A stretch of DNA of 23,753 nucleotides from JAWLCQ01 sp041687095 (GTDB taxonomy: Bacteria; Planctomycetota; Phycisphaerae; SM23-33). The stretch covers positions 1 through 23,753 of the forward strand of contig JAWLCQ010000062.1 in assembly GCA_041687095.1 (NCBI GenBank), read 5' to 3'. Below the pieces are notes generated by a model. It did no database searches. It was not told the DNA's origin and saw only the letters and a list, made by a program, of their open reading frames with translations. Position 1 is the stretch's first letter. The number at the start of each line of letters is the position of its first letter. This document shows positions 1 to 7,348 of the stretch, in pieces. The translations under genes were made by a program, and so were the position numbers.

Positions 1-1
1 C

Positions 2-76
2 GGGTGCCACGGCTGCGCCGTTTGCAGCCGTGTCCTTCCCGGCAGCACGGCTGCAAACGGCGCAGCCGTGGCACCC
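2..76. repeat. Perfect 31-bp inverted repeat, dispersed-hairpin type
   Basis: Bases 2-32 and 46-76 are exact reverse complements (31 bp each) around a 13-base loop at 33-45. Each arm itself contains smaller dyads built on GCCACGGCTGC and GCAGCCGTGGC. There is no U-tract on either side, so it does not read as a classical intrinsic terminator. It resembles the high-copy intergenic hairpins of planctomycete-like genomes, but copy number cannot be judged here beyond the other hairpin families in this window. Confidence 0.85.
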
Positions 77-249
77 ACGTCATCTGCCTTCCTGAGAGAC
101 CCTTGCCCTCTTGGCGTCCCTTTGCCCCTGCGAGAAACGAAGTGCGCTCACCCAGTCGCCCGCCCCCGGCACTTCGCGCGGTCCGCGCTCGTTCCTGGCG
201 GGTTCCAACTCTCTGGGGCCACCACACAGGGGCCCGCAAAGGAGAAACC

Positions 250-1491
250 ATGCGACGCCTTCCCCGCCACCTGGTGATGCTGACGTGCCTGCTGCTGCTG
301 CCGCTGACGGCGAGAGGGCAGGTTCTGGTGAGTACCGACGGCCAGAGCGACCCCCGCGACACGGGCTGGACCTACCGCGGGCACACCCGCGAGATGCCCT
401 CCTGGGGCCCCGACGCCCAGACCGACAACCGCTGCCTCCACGCCGCCTCCGGCGGGCAGTACGACGGGTGGCAGAGCCCCGACTTCCCCACCACCCCCGG
501 GGCCTACTACCAGGTCTCCTTCCGCGCAAAGGCGACGGGGCAGTCCTTCGCGGCCGCCCTGTGGTGCAACGCCGACCGCGACGAGATGCGCTCCGACCAG
601 TACTGCGGGATCTCCGCCTCCGACGACTGGCAGCCCTACACGTTCTGCTTTCGCGCCCGCGAGGGGTCGCGCAGCGGGCGGGTCCGCTTCCGCGGGGACA
701 GCGGGAACCTGCTGCACGTGGACGACGTCTCCGTCGCCGCCGTCACCGACGAGCAGGTCCTCGCCTGGTCCGACGCGCTCTACAGCGCCCTCCCGCCCCT
801 GACCTACGCCGCCCCCGCCGGCCGCGGGCAGCGGATCCCCCGCGCGATGCAGGCCCTCCGCGACGGGAAGCCCCTGCGGGTGGTCCTGCTGGGCGACAGC
901 ATCGTCAACGACCTGGACAACTCCGCCTGGGAGGTCCTGCTCCGCCGCGCCTACCCCACGGCCCAGATCGCCATCGTCACGTCCATCGAGGGCGGGACCG
1001 GCTGCGAGACGTACCGCAAGGAGGGCATGGTGAAGCGGTACGTGCTGGACCACAAACCCGACCTGGTGATCCTCGGGGGCATCAGCAACAAGTCCGCCGA
1101 GAGCGTCCACGACGTCGTCCGCCAGATCCGCGCCGCCTCCGATACCGAGATCCTCCTGCTGACGGGCGCGTTCGGCATGCGGTACAAACCGCCCACGGCC
1201 CCCGACTGGACGCCCGCGATCGACCCGCAGGGCAAGGACTACCGCAGCCAGTTGCTCCGCATCGCCCTCGAGGAGCAGTGCGAACTGCTCGATCTGCAGG
1301 GCGCCCTGGACGCGTACTTCCGCGATACCAAGCTCGACCCCGCGACGTGCATGCGGGACGTCGTGCACCCCAATGATCGAGGCAGGGCCTTGATGGGGCG
1401 CGTCCTGGTGCGGTATCTATCTCCGTCTTCCGCCCCGCCGGAGGCGAACCTGGACGCCGCGAGCGAAAAGATCCCGGGTGAGAACCCGTAG
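250..1491 (+). CDS. Secreted SGNH/GDSL-type hydrolase with N-terminal accessory domain (copy 1)
   Basis: The product has 413 residues. The ATG at 250 is chosen because GGAG lies just upstream and it opens a signal peptide (MRRLPRHLVM then a Leu-rich core, cleavage near residue 23); the open frame runs further upstream only through the hairpin repeat. Residues about 24-165 look like a beta-rich carbohydrate-binding-type domain ending in LLHVDDVSV. The SGNH hydrolase domain covers about 205-395: block I GDS with Ser217, block II GGTG near 249, block III GGISN with Asn280, and DVVHPNDRG giving Asp380 and His383. The likely role is deacetylation or ester hydrolysis on an exported glycan, which is inferred; the substrate is unknown. 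The next gene is a paralogue in the same orientation 101 bp downstream. The family assignment is firm and the substrate is not. Confidence 0.85.
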   Translation: MRRLPRHLVMLTCLLLLPLTARGQVLVSTDGQSDPRDTGWTYRGHTREMPSWGPDAQTDNRCLHAASGGQYDGWQSPDFPTTPGAYYQVSFRAKATGQSFAAALWCNADRDEMRSDQYCGISASDDWQPYTFCFRAREGSRSGRVRFRGDSGNLLHVDDVSVAAVTDEQVLAWSDALYSALPPLTYAAPAGRGQRIPRAMQALRDGKPLRVVLLGDSIVNDLDNSAWEVLLRRAYPTAQIAIVTSIEGGTGCETYRKEGMVKRYVLDHKPDLVILGGISNKSAESVHDVVRQIRAASDTEILLLTGAFGMRYKPPTAPDWTPAIDPQGKDYRSQLLRIALEEQCELLDLQGALDAYFRDTKLDPATCMRDVVHPNDRGRALMGRVLVRYLSPSSAPPEANLDAASEKIPGENP

Positions 1492-1592
1492 TGTGCCTCC
1501 GCACCCAATGCCCTCGGACGGCGTTGGGGGAGTGACGTGGAACGCTCAGGCGCACCGTCAGGACTCACGAGTTCCGGTCTGGAGTAAGCTGT

Positions 1593-2789
1593 ATGACGAC
1601 CGTACGACTGTGGCTGCTGTCGCTGGTGCTGTTGACCCCCCCCGCCCTCCTGTCGGCCGAGCCGCTGCTGCAGGAGACGTTCGAGAGCGCCCCGTCGGGT
1701 TCGGGCTGGGTCTACGAGTCCCGCCGGCCGATCGATGCGAGCGGCTTCCACGGGCGTGAGGACGGCACGGCCTACCTCGTCACGCCCGTCTCCCGCGACT
1801 TCGCCGGGTGGGTCTCCCCCGCCTTCGACGTCACGCCCGGGGAGCACTACCGCATCCGCCTCCGCTACCGCTGCGCCGATCGCGCCTACTGCGGGGCCGT
1901 CTTCCGCGACGCCAACGACGCCCCCCTCCCGGCCGACCACTACAGCGGCCTGGACGCGTCGGAGGGCTGGACCACCCTCGAAATCTGCTTCCGCGCCAAG
2001 GCGCGTGCGGTCAAGGGCCTCGTCAGCTTCCGCACCGCCGGCCAAGCCCCCCTGCACGTCGACGACGTCCAGGTCGAGCGCGTCGCCCCCGCCGCCGCCA
2101 TCGCCTGGGCCGACGCGCTGTACGCCACGCTCCCCCCGCTGAACTACCAGCCCCCCGCCGATCGCTGGGCCCTCATCCCCAACGCCATCGCCGCCCTCCG
2201 CGCCCGCAAGCCCCTCCGCATCGTCATGCTCGGGGACAGCATCGTCAACGACACGGGCAACTCCCTCCTCCCCGCCCTGCTCGCCCAGGCGTGGGACAAC
2301 CCCCAGCTCAACGTCATCACCAGCGTCCGCGGGGGGACCGGGTGCGACTTCTACCGCCAGAAGGGACGCATCCAGGAGTACGTGCTCGACTACCAGCCCG
2401 ACCTGGTGATCATCGGCGGGGTCTGCAACCGCCGCGCCGAGTACGTCCGCGAAGTCGTCCGCCAACTCCGCGAGGCGAAACCCGGGATCGAGATCGCCCT
2501 CATGAGCGGCCCGTACGGGTGGGACTACAAGCCCCCCACGGCCCCCGACTGGACGCCGGCCGTCGATCCCAACGGGCGGGACTACCGTTCGCAGCTCGCC
2601 CGCGTCGCGCTCGAGGAGAAGTGCGAGTTCCTCGACGTGCAAGGCGCCGCCGACCAGTACTTCCGCGAGTGCGGCCGCGACGTCCAGACCTACATGCGCG
2701 ACAGCACCCACCCCAACGACCGCGGCCGCCAGATCATCGGCCGCATCGTCCTGCGCTACCTGAGCCCCAACCCCGAGGCCACCCCGTAG
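1593..2789 (+). CDS. Secreted SGNH/GDSL-type hydrolase with N-terminal accessory domain (copy 2)
   Basis: The product has 398 residues. The ATG at 1593 follows GGAG with about 8 bases of spacing. A signal peptide (MTTVRLWLLS, hydrophobic to about residue 21) leads into a beta-rich domain (about 25-160, ending LHVDDVQVERV) and an SGNH domain (about 195-390). Seen motifs are GDS with Ser206, GGTG near 247, GGVCN with Asn269, and DSTHPNDRG giving Asp370 and His373, so the Ser-Asp-His set is complete. It aligns along its whole length with the preceding gene, including the shared block PPTAPDWTPA and the helix ending QGA, so the pair arose by tandem duplication. The diverged N-terminal domains suggest different ligands. 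Its stop codon lies 3 bp from the stop of the convergent anti-sigma gene. Function beyond esterase-type hydrolysis is not shown. Confidence 0.85.
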   Translation: MTTVRLWLLSLVLLTPPALLSAEPLLQETFESAPSGSGWVYESRRPIDASGFHGREDGTAYLVTPVSRDFAGWVSPAFDVTPGEHYRIRLRYRCADRAYCGAVFRDANDAPLPADHYSGLDASEGWTTLEICFRAKARAVKGLVSFRTAGQAPLHVDDVQVERVAPAAAIAWADALYATLPPLNYQPPADRWALIPNAIAALRARKPLRIVMLGDSIVNDTGNSLLPALLAQAWDNPQLNVITSVRGGTGCDFYRQKGRIQEYVLDYQPDLVIIGGVCNRRAEYVREVVRQLREAKPGIEIALMSGPYGWDYKPPTAPDWTPAVDPNGRDYRSQLARVALEEKCEFLDVQGAADQYFRECGRDVQTYMRDSTHPNDRGRQIIGRIVLRYLSPNPEATP

Positions 2790-2792
2790 CCC

Positions 2793-3620
2793 CTACTGCC
2801 CGTCGCGGATGCGTTCCAGCAGGTCGATCATCGCCTCGTGGGGCGCTTCGCTGACGGCGATGTAGGTGAGGTTGTTGATGCGGCCGGAGACGATGCGGCA
2901 CCCGTCGTGCTTGCACGCGTGGTAGGTGGTCGCGCCGCGCGCGATGCGGCCATTCAGTTGCAGGCTCTCGGGGGCTTCGTCGATGACGATGATGGAGACT
3001 TCCCCCTCCGGAATGCGAACGAGATACGTGGGCTTCTCCCCCTTCCCAAACCGCCGGGCGCTACAGCCTAACATGACCGCTCCGGCGGGAATGGCGGGCG
3101 TGATGCCCGTCTCCTCGCACAGGCGGGCGCAGACGGCGGTGGGGTCCTGCATCGCGTGGAACCCGTCGGACTGCGCGAGGTTAGCGCGGTGGATGTCGGT
3201 GAGGATCGGCTGGGCGGAGGCGGTCTCCGGGGACAGGAACAGCATGGGCCCGCCCACGCTCAGCAGCAGCACGGCCGCCGCCGCCACGCCTAAACGCGCC
3301 CAGACCGGGAAGCGGGCGGCGGGGCGGTGCAGGGGGATGGGGGTCGATGCCGGGGCGCTCACGGGGGCGCTGGGTGCGGTGACGGGGGGGCTGATGAACG
3401 GGCTGGGGGGCTCGGCGACCGCGACGGCCGAGCGTGCGGCGGATCGGATGCGGTCGGTGAGGGCGGCGGGGGCGTGCACGTCGTTGAACGCCCCGGACAG
3501 GCGGGAGCGAATGGCCCCCATCGCTTTTACCTCCACCCGGGCATCGCCGGGCAGGTCGTTGGGAATCGGCGTTTCGGCCCGCACCATCGATTCGAGTTGT
3601 TCGTCTTCGTAGCGCATCAT
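2793..3620 (-). CDS. Putative membrane-anchored anti-sigma factor with Cys/His-containing outer domain
   Basis: The product has 275 residues. The first ATG overlaps the sigma-factor stop as ATGA, so translation is coupled; the second codon is also ATG. An N-terminal cytoplasmic part (about 1-70) is followed by a Pro/Ala/Ser linker (about 70-100), one membrane segment (about 106-129) and a C-terminal domain presumed periplasmic (about 134-275). The call rests on position behind an ECF sigma gene and on topology. The usual zinc anti-sigma motif HxxxCxxC is absent from the N-terminal part. The outer domain holds Cys164, Cys168, Cys186, Cys236 and Cys241 with His234 and His238 (local pattern HACKHDGC), which could bind metal or sense redox state; that is inference. 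It could also be a co-regulated membrane protein that does not bind the sigma factor. Confidence 0.65.
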   Translation of the reverse strand: MMRYEDEQLESMVRAETPIPNDLPGDARVEVKAMGAIRSRLSGAFNDVHAPAALTDRIRSAARSAVAVAEPPSPFISPPVTAPSAPVSAPASTPIPLHRPAARFPVWARLGVAAAAVLLLSVGGPMLFLSPETASAQPILTDIHRANLAQSDGFHAMQDPTAVCARLCEETGITPAIPAGAVMLGCSARRFGKGEKPTYLVRIPEGEVSIIVIDEAPESLQLNGRIARGATTYHACKHDGCRIVSGRINNLTYIAVSEAPHEAMIDLLERIRDGQ

Positions 3621-4171
3621 TCCATCCGTCCCAGGAAGCCCAGGTCACGAGCGTAGGCTTCCAAGCGCTCCTTGAGTGCGGCGCGGGCGCGGAAGGTTCG
3701 GGACTTCACCGTCCCGACGGGCACGTCCATCACTTCCGCAACATCTTCCTGCGAGAGGCCTTCCACGTCCGAGAGGTACAGCGTCATCCGCTGATCCTCG
3801 GGCAGTTCACTGAGGGCCTCGATGACCTCGTGATCGGCGAAATTGTCGAGGAGGTCCTCGGCGTTGGACCACGCGGTCTCGGGATTCACCTCGGGGCTTC
3901 CGAGCAAGTGCTCGTCCACGGGGACCTCGGGCCCGGCGACCCGTCGGTGCCGCAACTCGTCGATCCACGTGTTGCGGAGGATCCGCAGCAGCCAAGCGCG
4001 GATGTTCGTCCCGGCCTCGAACGACCGGAACCGCTCCATGGCCTTGAGGAACGTCACCTGGACGAGGTCCTCGGCCCGTTCGCGGTTCCCGCCGGTCAAC
4101 GCGATGGCCGCCCGATAGACGGCATCGGTGTACGGGACGGCGATCTCCTCAAACTGTTTAATATCGGCCAT
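3617..4171 (-). CDS. ECF-subfamily RNA polymerase sigma factor
   Basis: The product has 184 residues, normal for an ECF sigma factor. Region 2 spans about residues 10-80 (AEDLVQVTFLKAMERF and the aromatic-basic segment NIRAWLLRILRNTWIDELRHRR in two parts). Region 4 spans about 115-170, with LPEDQRMTLYLSDVEGLSQE followed by the helix-turn-helix core VAEVMDVPVGTVKSRTFRAR. It directs core polymerase to a stress or envelope regulon; which one cannot be told. The next gene overlaps by ATGA and is probably its anti-sigma factor. A possible autoregulatory promoter (GGAAC, 17 bases, CGTTT) sits about 33 bases before the start. Codon choice matches the neighbours. Confidence 0.95.
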   Translation of the reverse strand: MADIKQFEEIAVPYTDAVYRAAIALTGGNRERAEDLVQVTFLKAMERFRSFEAGTNIRAWLLRILRNTWIDELRHRRVAGPEVPVDEHLLGSPEVNPETAWSNAEDLLDNFADHEVIEALSELPEDQRMTLYLSDVEGLSQEDVAEVMDVPVGTVKSRTFRARAALKERLEAYARDLGFLGRME

Positions 4172-4203
4172 TCCGACCGGGCGACCTTCGCCGCCGCTCC
4201 TCT

Positions 4204-4230
4204 AAACGCGTTTCCCTCCCCGCCGGTTCC
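4204..4230 (-). promoter_or_regulatory. Candidate ECF-type promoter upstream of the sigma gene
   Basis: Read on the minus strand, GGAAC (4226-4230) is followed after 17 bases by CGTTT (4204-4208). This resembles the GGAAC and CGT/GTC elements many ECF sigma factors recognise, and its position 33 bases before the sigma start would allow autoregulation. The match is short and the surrounding DNA is GC-rich, so chance is a real alternative. Confidence 0.35.
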
Positions 4231-4341
4231 GCCCACGGGGAATTCCGTCCCCAGTGTGAGGCACCCCCCGGTGCGGATCAAGGACCGAATCCACTTCCCA
4301 TGGTGCCCCATTCTATTGCGGACACCGCCCCCCGTGCCCGG

Positions 4342-6003
4342 TCAGAATCCGTACCGCACGGCCGCGTAGACGTTGGAGTTCCGCTCGAACTGCCCGAAGA
4401 ACGTGTAGTCGTGCGCCCCGAAGAAGACGTTCGCCCCGCCCTCGACGGTCCAGTGGTCGTCGATCTTGTAGCTCGCGCTGGGGCGGAGGTAGGCGTCGGA
4501 GTCGCTGGGGGAGTAGTACGCGAACAGCGACAGCGTGAGGTTCTGATTCAGCAGGAGTTGCGTAACGCGGAACGTCAGGACGTGGCGGCAGGCGGCGCGG
4601 GCCTCGTCGCGGACGGGCTGGGGAAGGGTCCGCAGGTACGCGTCGTGATCGGCCAGGATCTCGACGTAGTACTGCAGCCCCACCTTCAGGTCGCGGGCGA
4701 GTTGCGACAGGTCCCGCTCGTACCCCACCAGCAGGCGGGCCTCGCTGTTGTTGATGAGCGGGTCGTCCCCGTCGCGGTCGTCGCGGGAGTCGTACCAGGC
4801 GGCTTCGGCGTTGGCGATCCCGCCCCACAGCGGACCGCGGACGCTGGCACCGTAGACGCTCAGGGGCGGGAAGCTCGCCCGCAGGCCCGATCGCGTCCGC
4901 CCGGCCGGGCTCTTCCAGAACCCCCAGTACCCGTAAGCTGCCAGCTCCACCGAGCCCACGTTGCGCGAGACGCGGAGGGCCCACTCGTCATCCTTGAACC
5001 AGTCGTCGGGGCGGTCGACCTCGACGATGGCATCGCGGCCGGCGCGGCGCTGGAGGGTGGAGTTCCAGTACGAGATCCGCCGTCCCGTGATGTAGCGATC
5101 AGGGTCGAACTGCGGGGTATAGACCAGGTCGACGTTGGCGAACTCGCTGAACGCGCTGACCTTCAGGGCGTCGGAGGGCGCCTTGAGGTACTCCACGTCC
5201 CGCCCGAGGAAGAACGACTGCCAGTCCTTGGGGAACAGGTCGTTGACGAACAGCAGATCGCCCGTGCCCCACGTGAGGATCTGCCGCCCGACCTTCACGT
5301 CGAGGAAGTTCAGGGGCGTAAACGCCAGCCACGCCTGGCGGAGATCGATCCAGCCATCGCCGGTGTTGAGGTCGAGTTCGCAGTCGTCGTCGACGGCGTC
5401 GTAGAGGAAGTCGGCGACGACTTGGGCGGAGACGTTCTCCCAGCGGGCCTCGGCGTCGAGCTGCAGGCGGGTCTCCCCGAGCGAGGCGCATTTTTCGTGC
5501 GGGTCCTCCTGCGTCCGCACGCCCCCGCGCGTGTCCCAGAAGCCCGAGAACTCGAACCAGTCGAACGCGTCAGCGACTTCGTCCTCGTCCCCGGGCGCTG
5601 CTTCCGTCTCGTCCTCGGTGGCGTCCTCCAGTCCCGGCGGGAGCGACGGACCGGTCCCCCCTTCCAACCCGGGCGGGAGCGACGGACCGGTCCCCTCTCC
5701 GCCCAGACCCTCCGGCAGTGCCGGGGCGGGTGATGCGGCGGACGTGTCCCCATCCCCCGCCTCCAGTCCCTCGGGCAGCGCGGGACCGGACGGTGCGGGG
5801 GCGGCGGACTGCGTTTCGTCCTCCAGGCCAGGGGGCAGCGCGGGTCCGTCGGCCGACAGGGCGGGAGCGGAGAGCAGCGCGAACAGCACGACGGCGGGCA
5901 GCATGAACCTGCAAATGCCGATTGGGCTTCGGTGTCGTTTGACAGCCTCTTCCACCCCCCCGACACAGTCGGGGGGCCTTGGGGGCGTGGTTCCATTCGA
6001 CAT
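4342..6003 (-). CDS. Outer-membrane beta-barrel (porin-like) with N-terminal GP(S/A)LPxGLE repeats
   Basis: The product has 553 residues from the ATG at 6003, which has AGGAG upstream. A second ATG at 5904 begins right at the hydrophobic signal core (MLPAVVLFALL) but lacks a clear ribosome site and basic residues, so the start is open. After the signal (to about residue 51) come five copies of GP(S/A)LPxGLE at about 53-126, then an acidic linker and a beta-rich barrel from about 147. The barrel includes VKVGRQILTWGTGDLLFVND, and the chain ends AAVRYGF, with the terminal Phe expected of BAM-inserted barrels. It resembles the DUF1302-like barrels found beside RND exporters. It lies downstream of the exporter and LolA-like genes on the same strand, separated by a 427-bp gap with a possible terminator, so it may have its own promoter. 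Substrate is unknown. Confidence 0.75.
   Translation of the reverse strand: MSNGTTPPRPPDCVGGVEEAVKRHRSPIGICRFMLPAVVLFALLSAPALSADGPALPPGLEDETQSAAPAPSGPALPEGLEAGDGDTSAASPAPALPEGLGGEGTGPSLPPGLEGGTGPSLPPGLEDATEDETEAAPGDEDEVADAFDWFEFSGFWDTRGGVRTQEDPHEKCASLGETRLQLDAEARWENVSAQVVADFLYDAVDDDCELDLNTGDGWIDLRQAWLAFTPLNFLDVKVGRQILTWGTGDLLFVNDLFPKDWQSFFLGRDVEYLKAPSDALKVSAFSEFANVDLVYTPQFDPDRYITGRRISYWNSTLQRRAGRDAIVEVDRPDDWFKDDEWALRVSRNVGSVELAAYGYWGFWKSPAGRTRSGLRASFPPLSVYGASVRGPLWGGIANAEAAWYDSRDDRDGDDPLINNSEARLLVGYERDLSQLARDLKVGLQYYVEILADHDAYLRTLPQPVRDEARAACRHVLTFRVTQLLLNQNLTLSLFAYYSPSDSDAYLRPSASYKIDDHWTVEGGANVFFGAHDYTFFGQFERNSNVYAAVRYGF
5626..5847 (-). repeat. Five coding repeats of GP(S/A)LPxGLE in the barrel protein
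   Basis: Copies begin at residues 53, 73, 93, 106 and 118 with spacings of 20, 20, 13 and 12 residues: GPALPPGLE, GPALPEGLE, APALPEGLG, GPSLPPGLE, GPSLPPGLE. Between-copy DNA differs at synonymous sites (Leu as CTG, CTC or TTG; Pro as CCC, CCG or CCT), although the last two copies are nearly identical in DNA. The segment lies between signal peptide and barrel, so it is periplasmic. Confidence 0.95.
5956..5976. repeat. Perfect 9-bp hairpin near the start of the barrel gene
   Basis: CCCCCCGAC (5956-5964) pairs exactly with GTCGGGGGG (5968-5976) around a 3-base loop. It lies about 27 bases inside the gene if translation begins at 6003, or in the 5' leader if it begins at 5904. It could be a dispersed repeat or could hinder early translation. 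There is no U-tract. Confidence 0.7.
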
Positions 6004-6085
6004 TTCCCTGCTCTCTCCTTTCCACGTCGCGCACGAGGCGACCGGACCAAACCGCGACGCCCCATGGAGCGCAGCGGTTACCGCC

Positions 6086-6115
6086 TTTGGAGTGCGGCGG
6101 TTCACCGCCGCTTTT
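6086..6115 (+). repeat. Dispersed 30-bp hairpin repeat, copy 1
   Basis: It begins TTTGGAGTGCGGCGG and ends CCGCCGCTTTT; the core GCGGCGG-TTCA-CCGCCGC is a 7-bp hairpin. It is the exact reverse complement of 6252-6281. A related small dyad, GCGGTTACCGC, lies just upstream at about 6074-6084. Confidence 0.9.
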
Positions 6116-6250
6116 CATGGGCCGTCAGTCGTCACTCGCGGATGCCTCCGCCGACCCGCCTCCGACCACCACGAGCGATTCGGAGAAGAACCGTATGGCC
6201 GACAAGGGCGATTCGGCGAAGGCAGCATCCTTTTCAATCCCTGACGCGAT

Positions 6251-6273
6251 AAAAAGCGGCGGTGAACCGCCGC
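6251..6273 (-). terminator. Possible intrinsic terminator after the exporter/LolA-like genes
   Basis: On the minus strand GCGGCGG-TTCA-CCGCCGC is followed directly by five T residues. The stem is strong but only 7 bp, and the same element occurs in inverted orientation nearby, so it may be a repeat first and a terminator by side effect. Confidence 0.5.
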
Positions 6274-6281
6274 ACTCCAAA
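6252..6281 (-). repeat. Dispersed 30-bp hairpin repeat, copy 2 (inverted)
   Basis: This is the exact reverse complement of 6086-6115, 136 bases away. Read on the minus strand the hairpin (arms 6267-6273 and 6256-6262) is followed by TTTTT (6255-6251), so this copy has the shape of an intrinsic terminator for the LolA-like gene, whose stop is about 150 bases upstream. Confidence 0.9.
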
Positions 6282-6430
6282 GGGCGGGCGGCCACGAGAC
6301 CGATGGCGTCGGCGACCATCCTAGACGTTCCCCCGCATCGCTCGCGGCCAACGCGGGGCAGGAGACCCGCGGTGCAGGGGGTGCGGCCGCCGTTTGCCGC
6401 GAGTGGCGTGGGGGACCATCTTCGCGCCCC

Positions 6431-7348
6431 CTACCGGATGAACCTCACCGGCGGGCGGCGGAGGTAGCGTTCCTCGAAGATGTCCTCGGGCAGGCCCGCG
6501 TTGTAGTCCACGTTCGAGTACTCCAGGATCGTGTTCGACCCGTCGGAGAGGTTCGACATCGCCGACTTCACCACCGTCGGATACCCCTCGACGTTCTCCA
6601 CCTTCATCGCGTTGTAGCGGCGGTACTCCTTGTCGTTGCGGTCGTAGTAGCTCGTCTGCACCACGACGAACGAGGAGCGGTGGATCCACATTTTGTAGTA
6701 CGCGAACTCCACGTTCGACGGGTCCTTCGGGGTGTTCTTCAGGACGTAGTACGTGGCGTTCGTCTCCTCGGGGACCAGCTCGTGCCGGTCGAGGTCGATG
6801 TTCCGCCCGCTCACGTCCTCGTAGAAGAAGTTCGAGCCCACGAAGCTCGTCCGCTTGTCGCCCGCGCTGATCCGCTTCACCAGGTCCAGCGCCGGCAGGT
6901 ACAGCCAGCGGTCGTCGTCCTTGTCCAGGTGCTTCCACACCAGAAACGCCGTCTTGTTCACATCGGCGGGGCGGCTGAAGTAGACGTAGAACTTCTGCTC
7001 GCCCGTCGCCTTGCGGTCGAGCTGGAGGTTCTTCGCCTGCGACGCGTCGCCCTCGCCCTCCCCGGGCGCATCGGCGTCGCGGCGGAGGATGGTAAACTCC
7101 CGCGTCCGCTTCTGCTTGCTCGCGTCGGTGATGGTCATCTTCACCTCCGCCCGCCCGTCCTTGCCCTGGTAGTAGGACACGTGGTTCGCGCGGTTGACGA
7201 TCTCGTCGACCGTGAGGTCCTTCGCCAGCGCGTCCGCGGGCTGGGTACCCACGTTTGCCTTGTCACCCTGTGCCGCGGCCGCTCCGATCGCGAGGATCGA
7301 ACCCGCCGCCAGCACCGCTACCGTCAGAAACGTTCTACCGAACTGCAT
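6431..7348 (-). CDS. Periplasmic LolA-like (outer membrane lipoprotein-sorting-like) protein
   Basis: The product has 305 residues. The ATG at 7348 is chosen for AGGAG 8 bases upstream and a signal peptide (MQFGRTFLTVAVLAAG, cleavage near AAAAQG at about 26-28); it overlaps the end of the exporter gene by 14 bp, so translation is likely coupled. The mature part matches the LolA-like family that accompanies RND exporters. Hallmarks are AEVKMTITDASKQKRTREF (about 67-85), YVYFSRPADVNKTAFLVWKH (111-130), DRWLYLPALDLVKRIS (136-151) and SFVGSNFFYEDVSGR (158-172). Such proteins have a beta-sheet cup that can hold a lipid or hydrophobic cargo. The inferred role is as a periplasmic carrier between the exporter and the outer membrane; cargo is unknown. 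It is not the housekeeping LolA, being longer and tied to the exporter. Confidence 0.85.
   Translation of the reverse strand: MQFGRTFLTVAVLAAGSILAIGAAAAQGDKANVGTQPADALAKDLTVDEIVNRANHVSYYQGKDGRAEVKMTITDASKQKRTREFTILRRDADAPGEGEGDASQAKNLQLDRKATGEQKFYVYFSRPADVNKTAFLVWKHLDKDDDRWLYLPALDLVKRISAGDKRTSFVGSNFFYEDVSGRNIDLDRHELVPEETNATYYVLKNTPKDPSNVEFAYYKMWIHRSSFVVVQTSYYDRNDKEYRRYNAMKVENVEGYPTVVKSAMSNLSDGSNTILEYSNVDYNAGLPEDIFEERYLRRPPVRFIR

Larger units (their letters stand above)
6004..6430. other. Gene-poor gap between barrel and LolA-like genes
   Basis: This 427-bp stretch holds two inverted copies of a 30-bp repeat (6086-6115 and 6252-6281), one of which could act as a terminator. The short frames that cross it read through the repeats and have no ribosome site or recognisable product. 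A promoter for the barrel gene may lie here but no clear one is visible. Confidence 0.6.

Noticed and set aside
4..249. N-terminal extension of the first SGNH gene
   Set aside because: It would translate the 31-bp inverted repeat and bury the signal peptide; the ATG at 250 has a ribosome site.
1239..2711. Minus-strand open frame of 490 codons
   Set aside because: Antisense shadow of the SGNH genes; the plus strand has signal peptides and full catalytic motifs.
4300..5733. Plus-strand open frame of 477 codons
   Set aside because: Antisense to the barrel gene; composition is shadow-like and no domain is recognisable.
6125..6319. Small minus-strand frame of 64 codons in the gap before the barrel gene
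   Set aside because: It reads through the 30-bp dispersed repeat and has no ribosome site or recognisable product.
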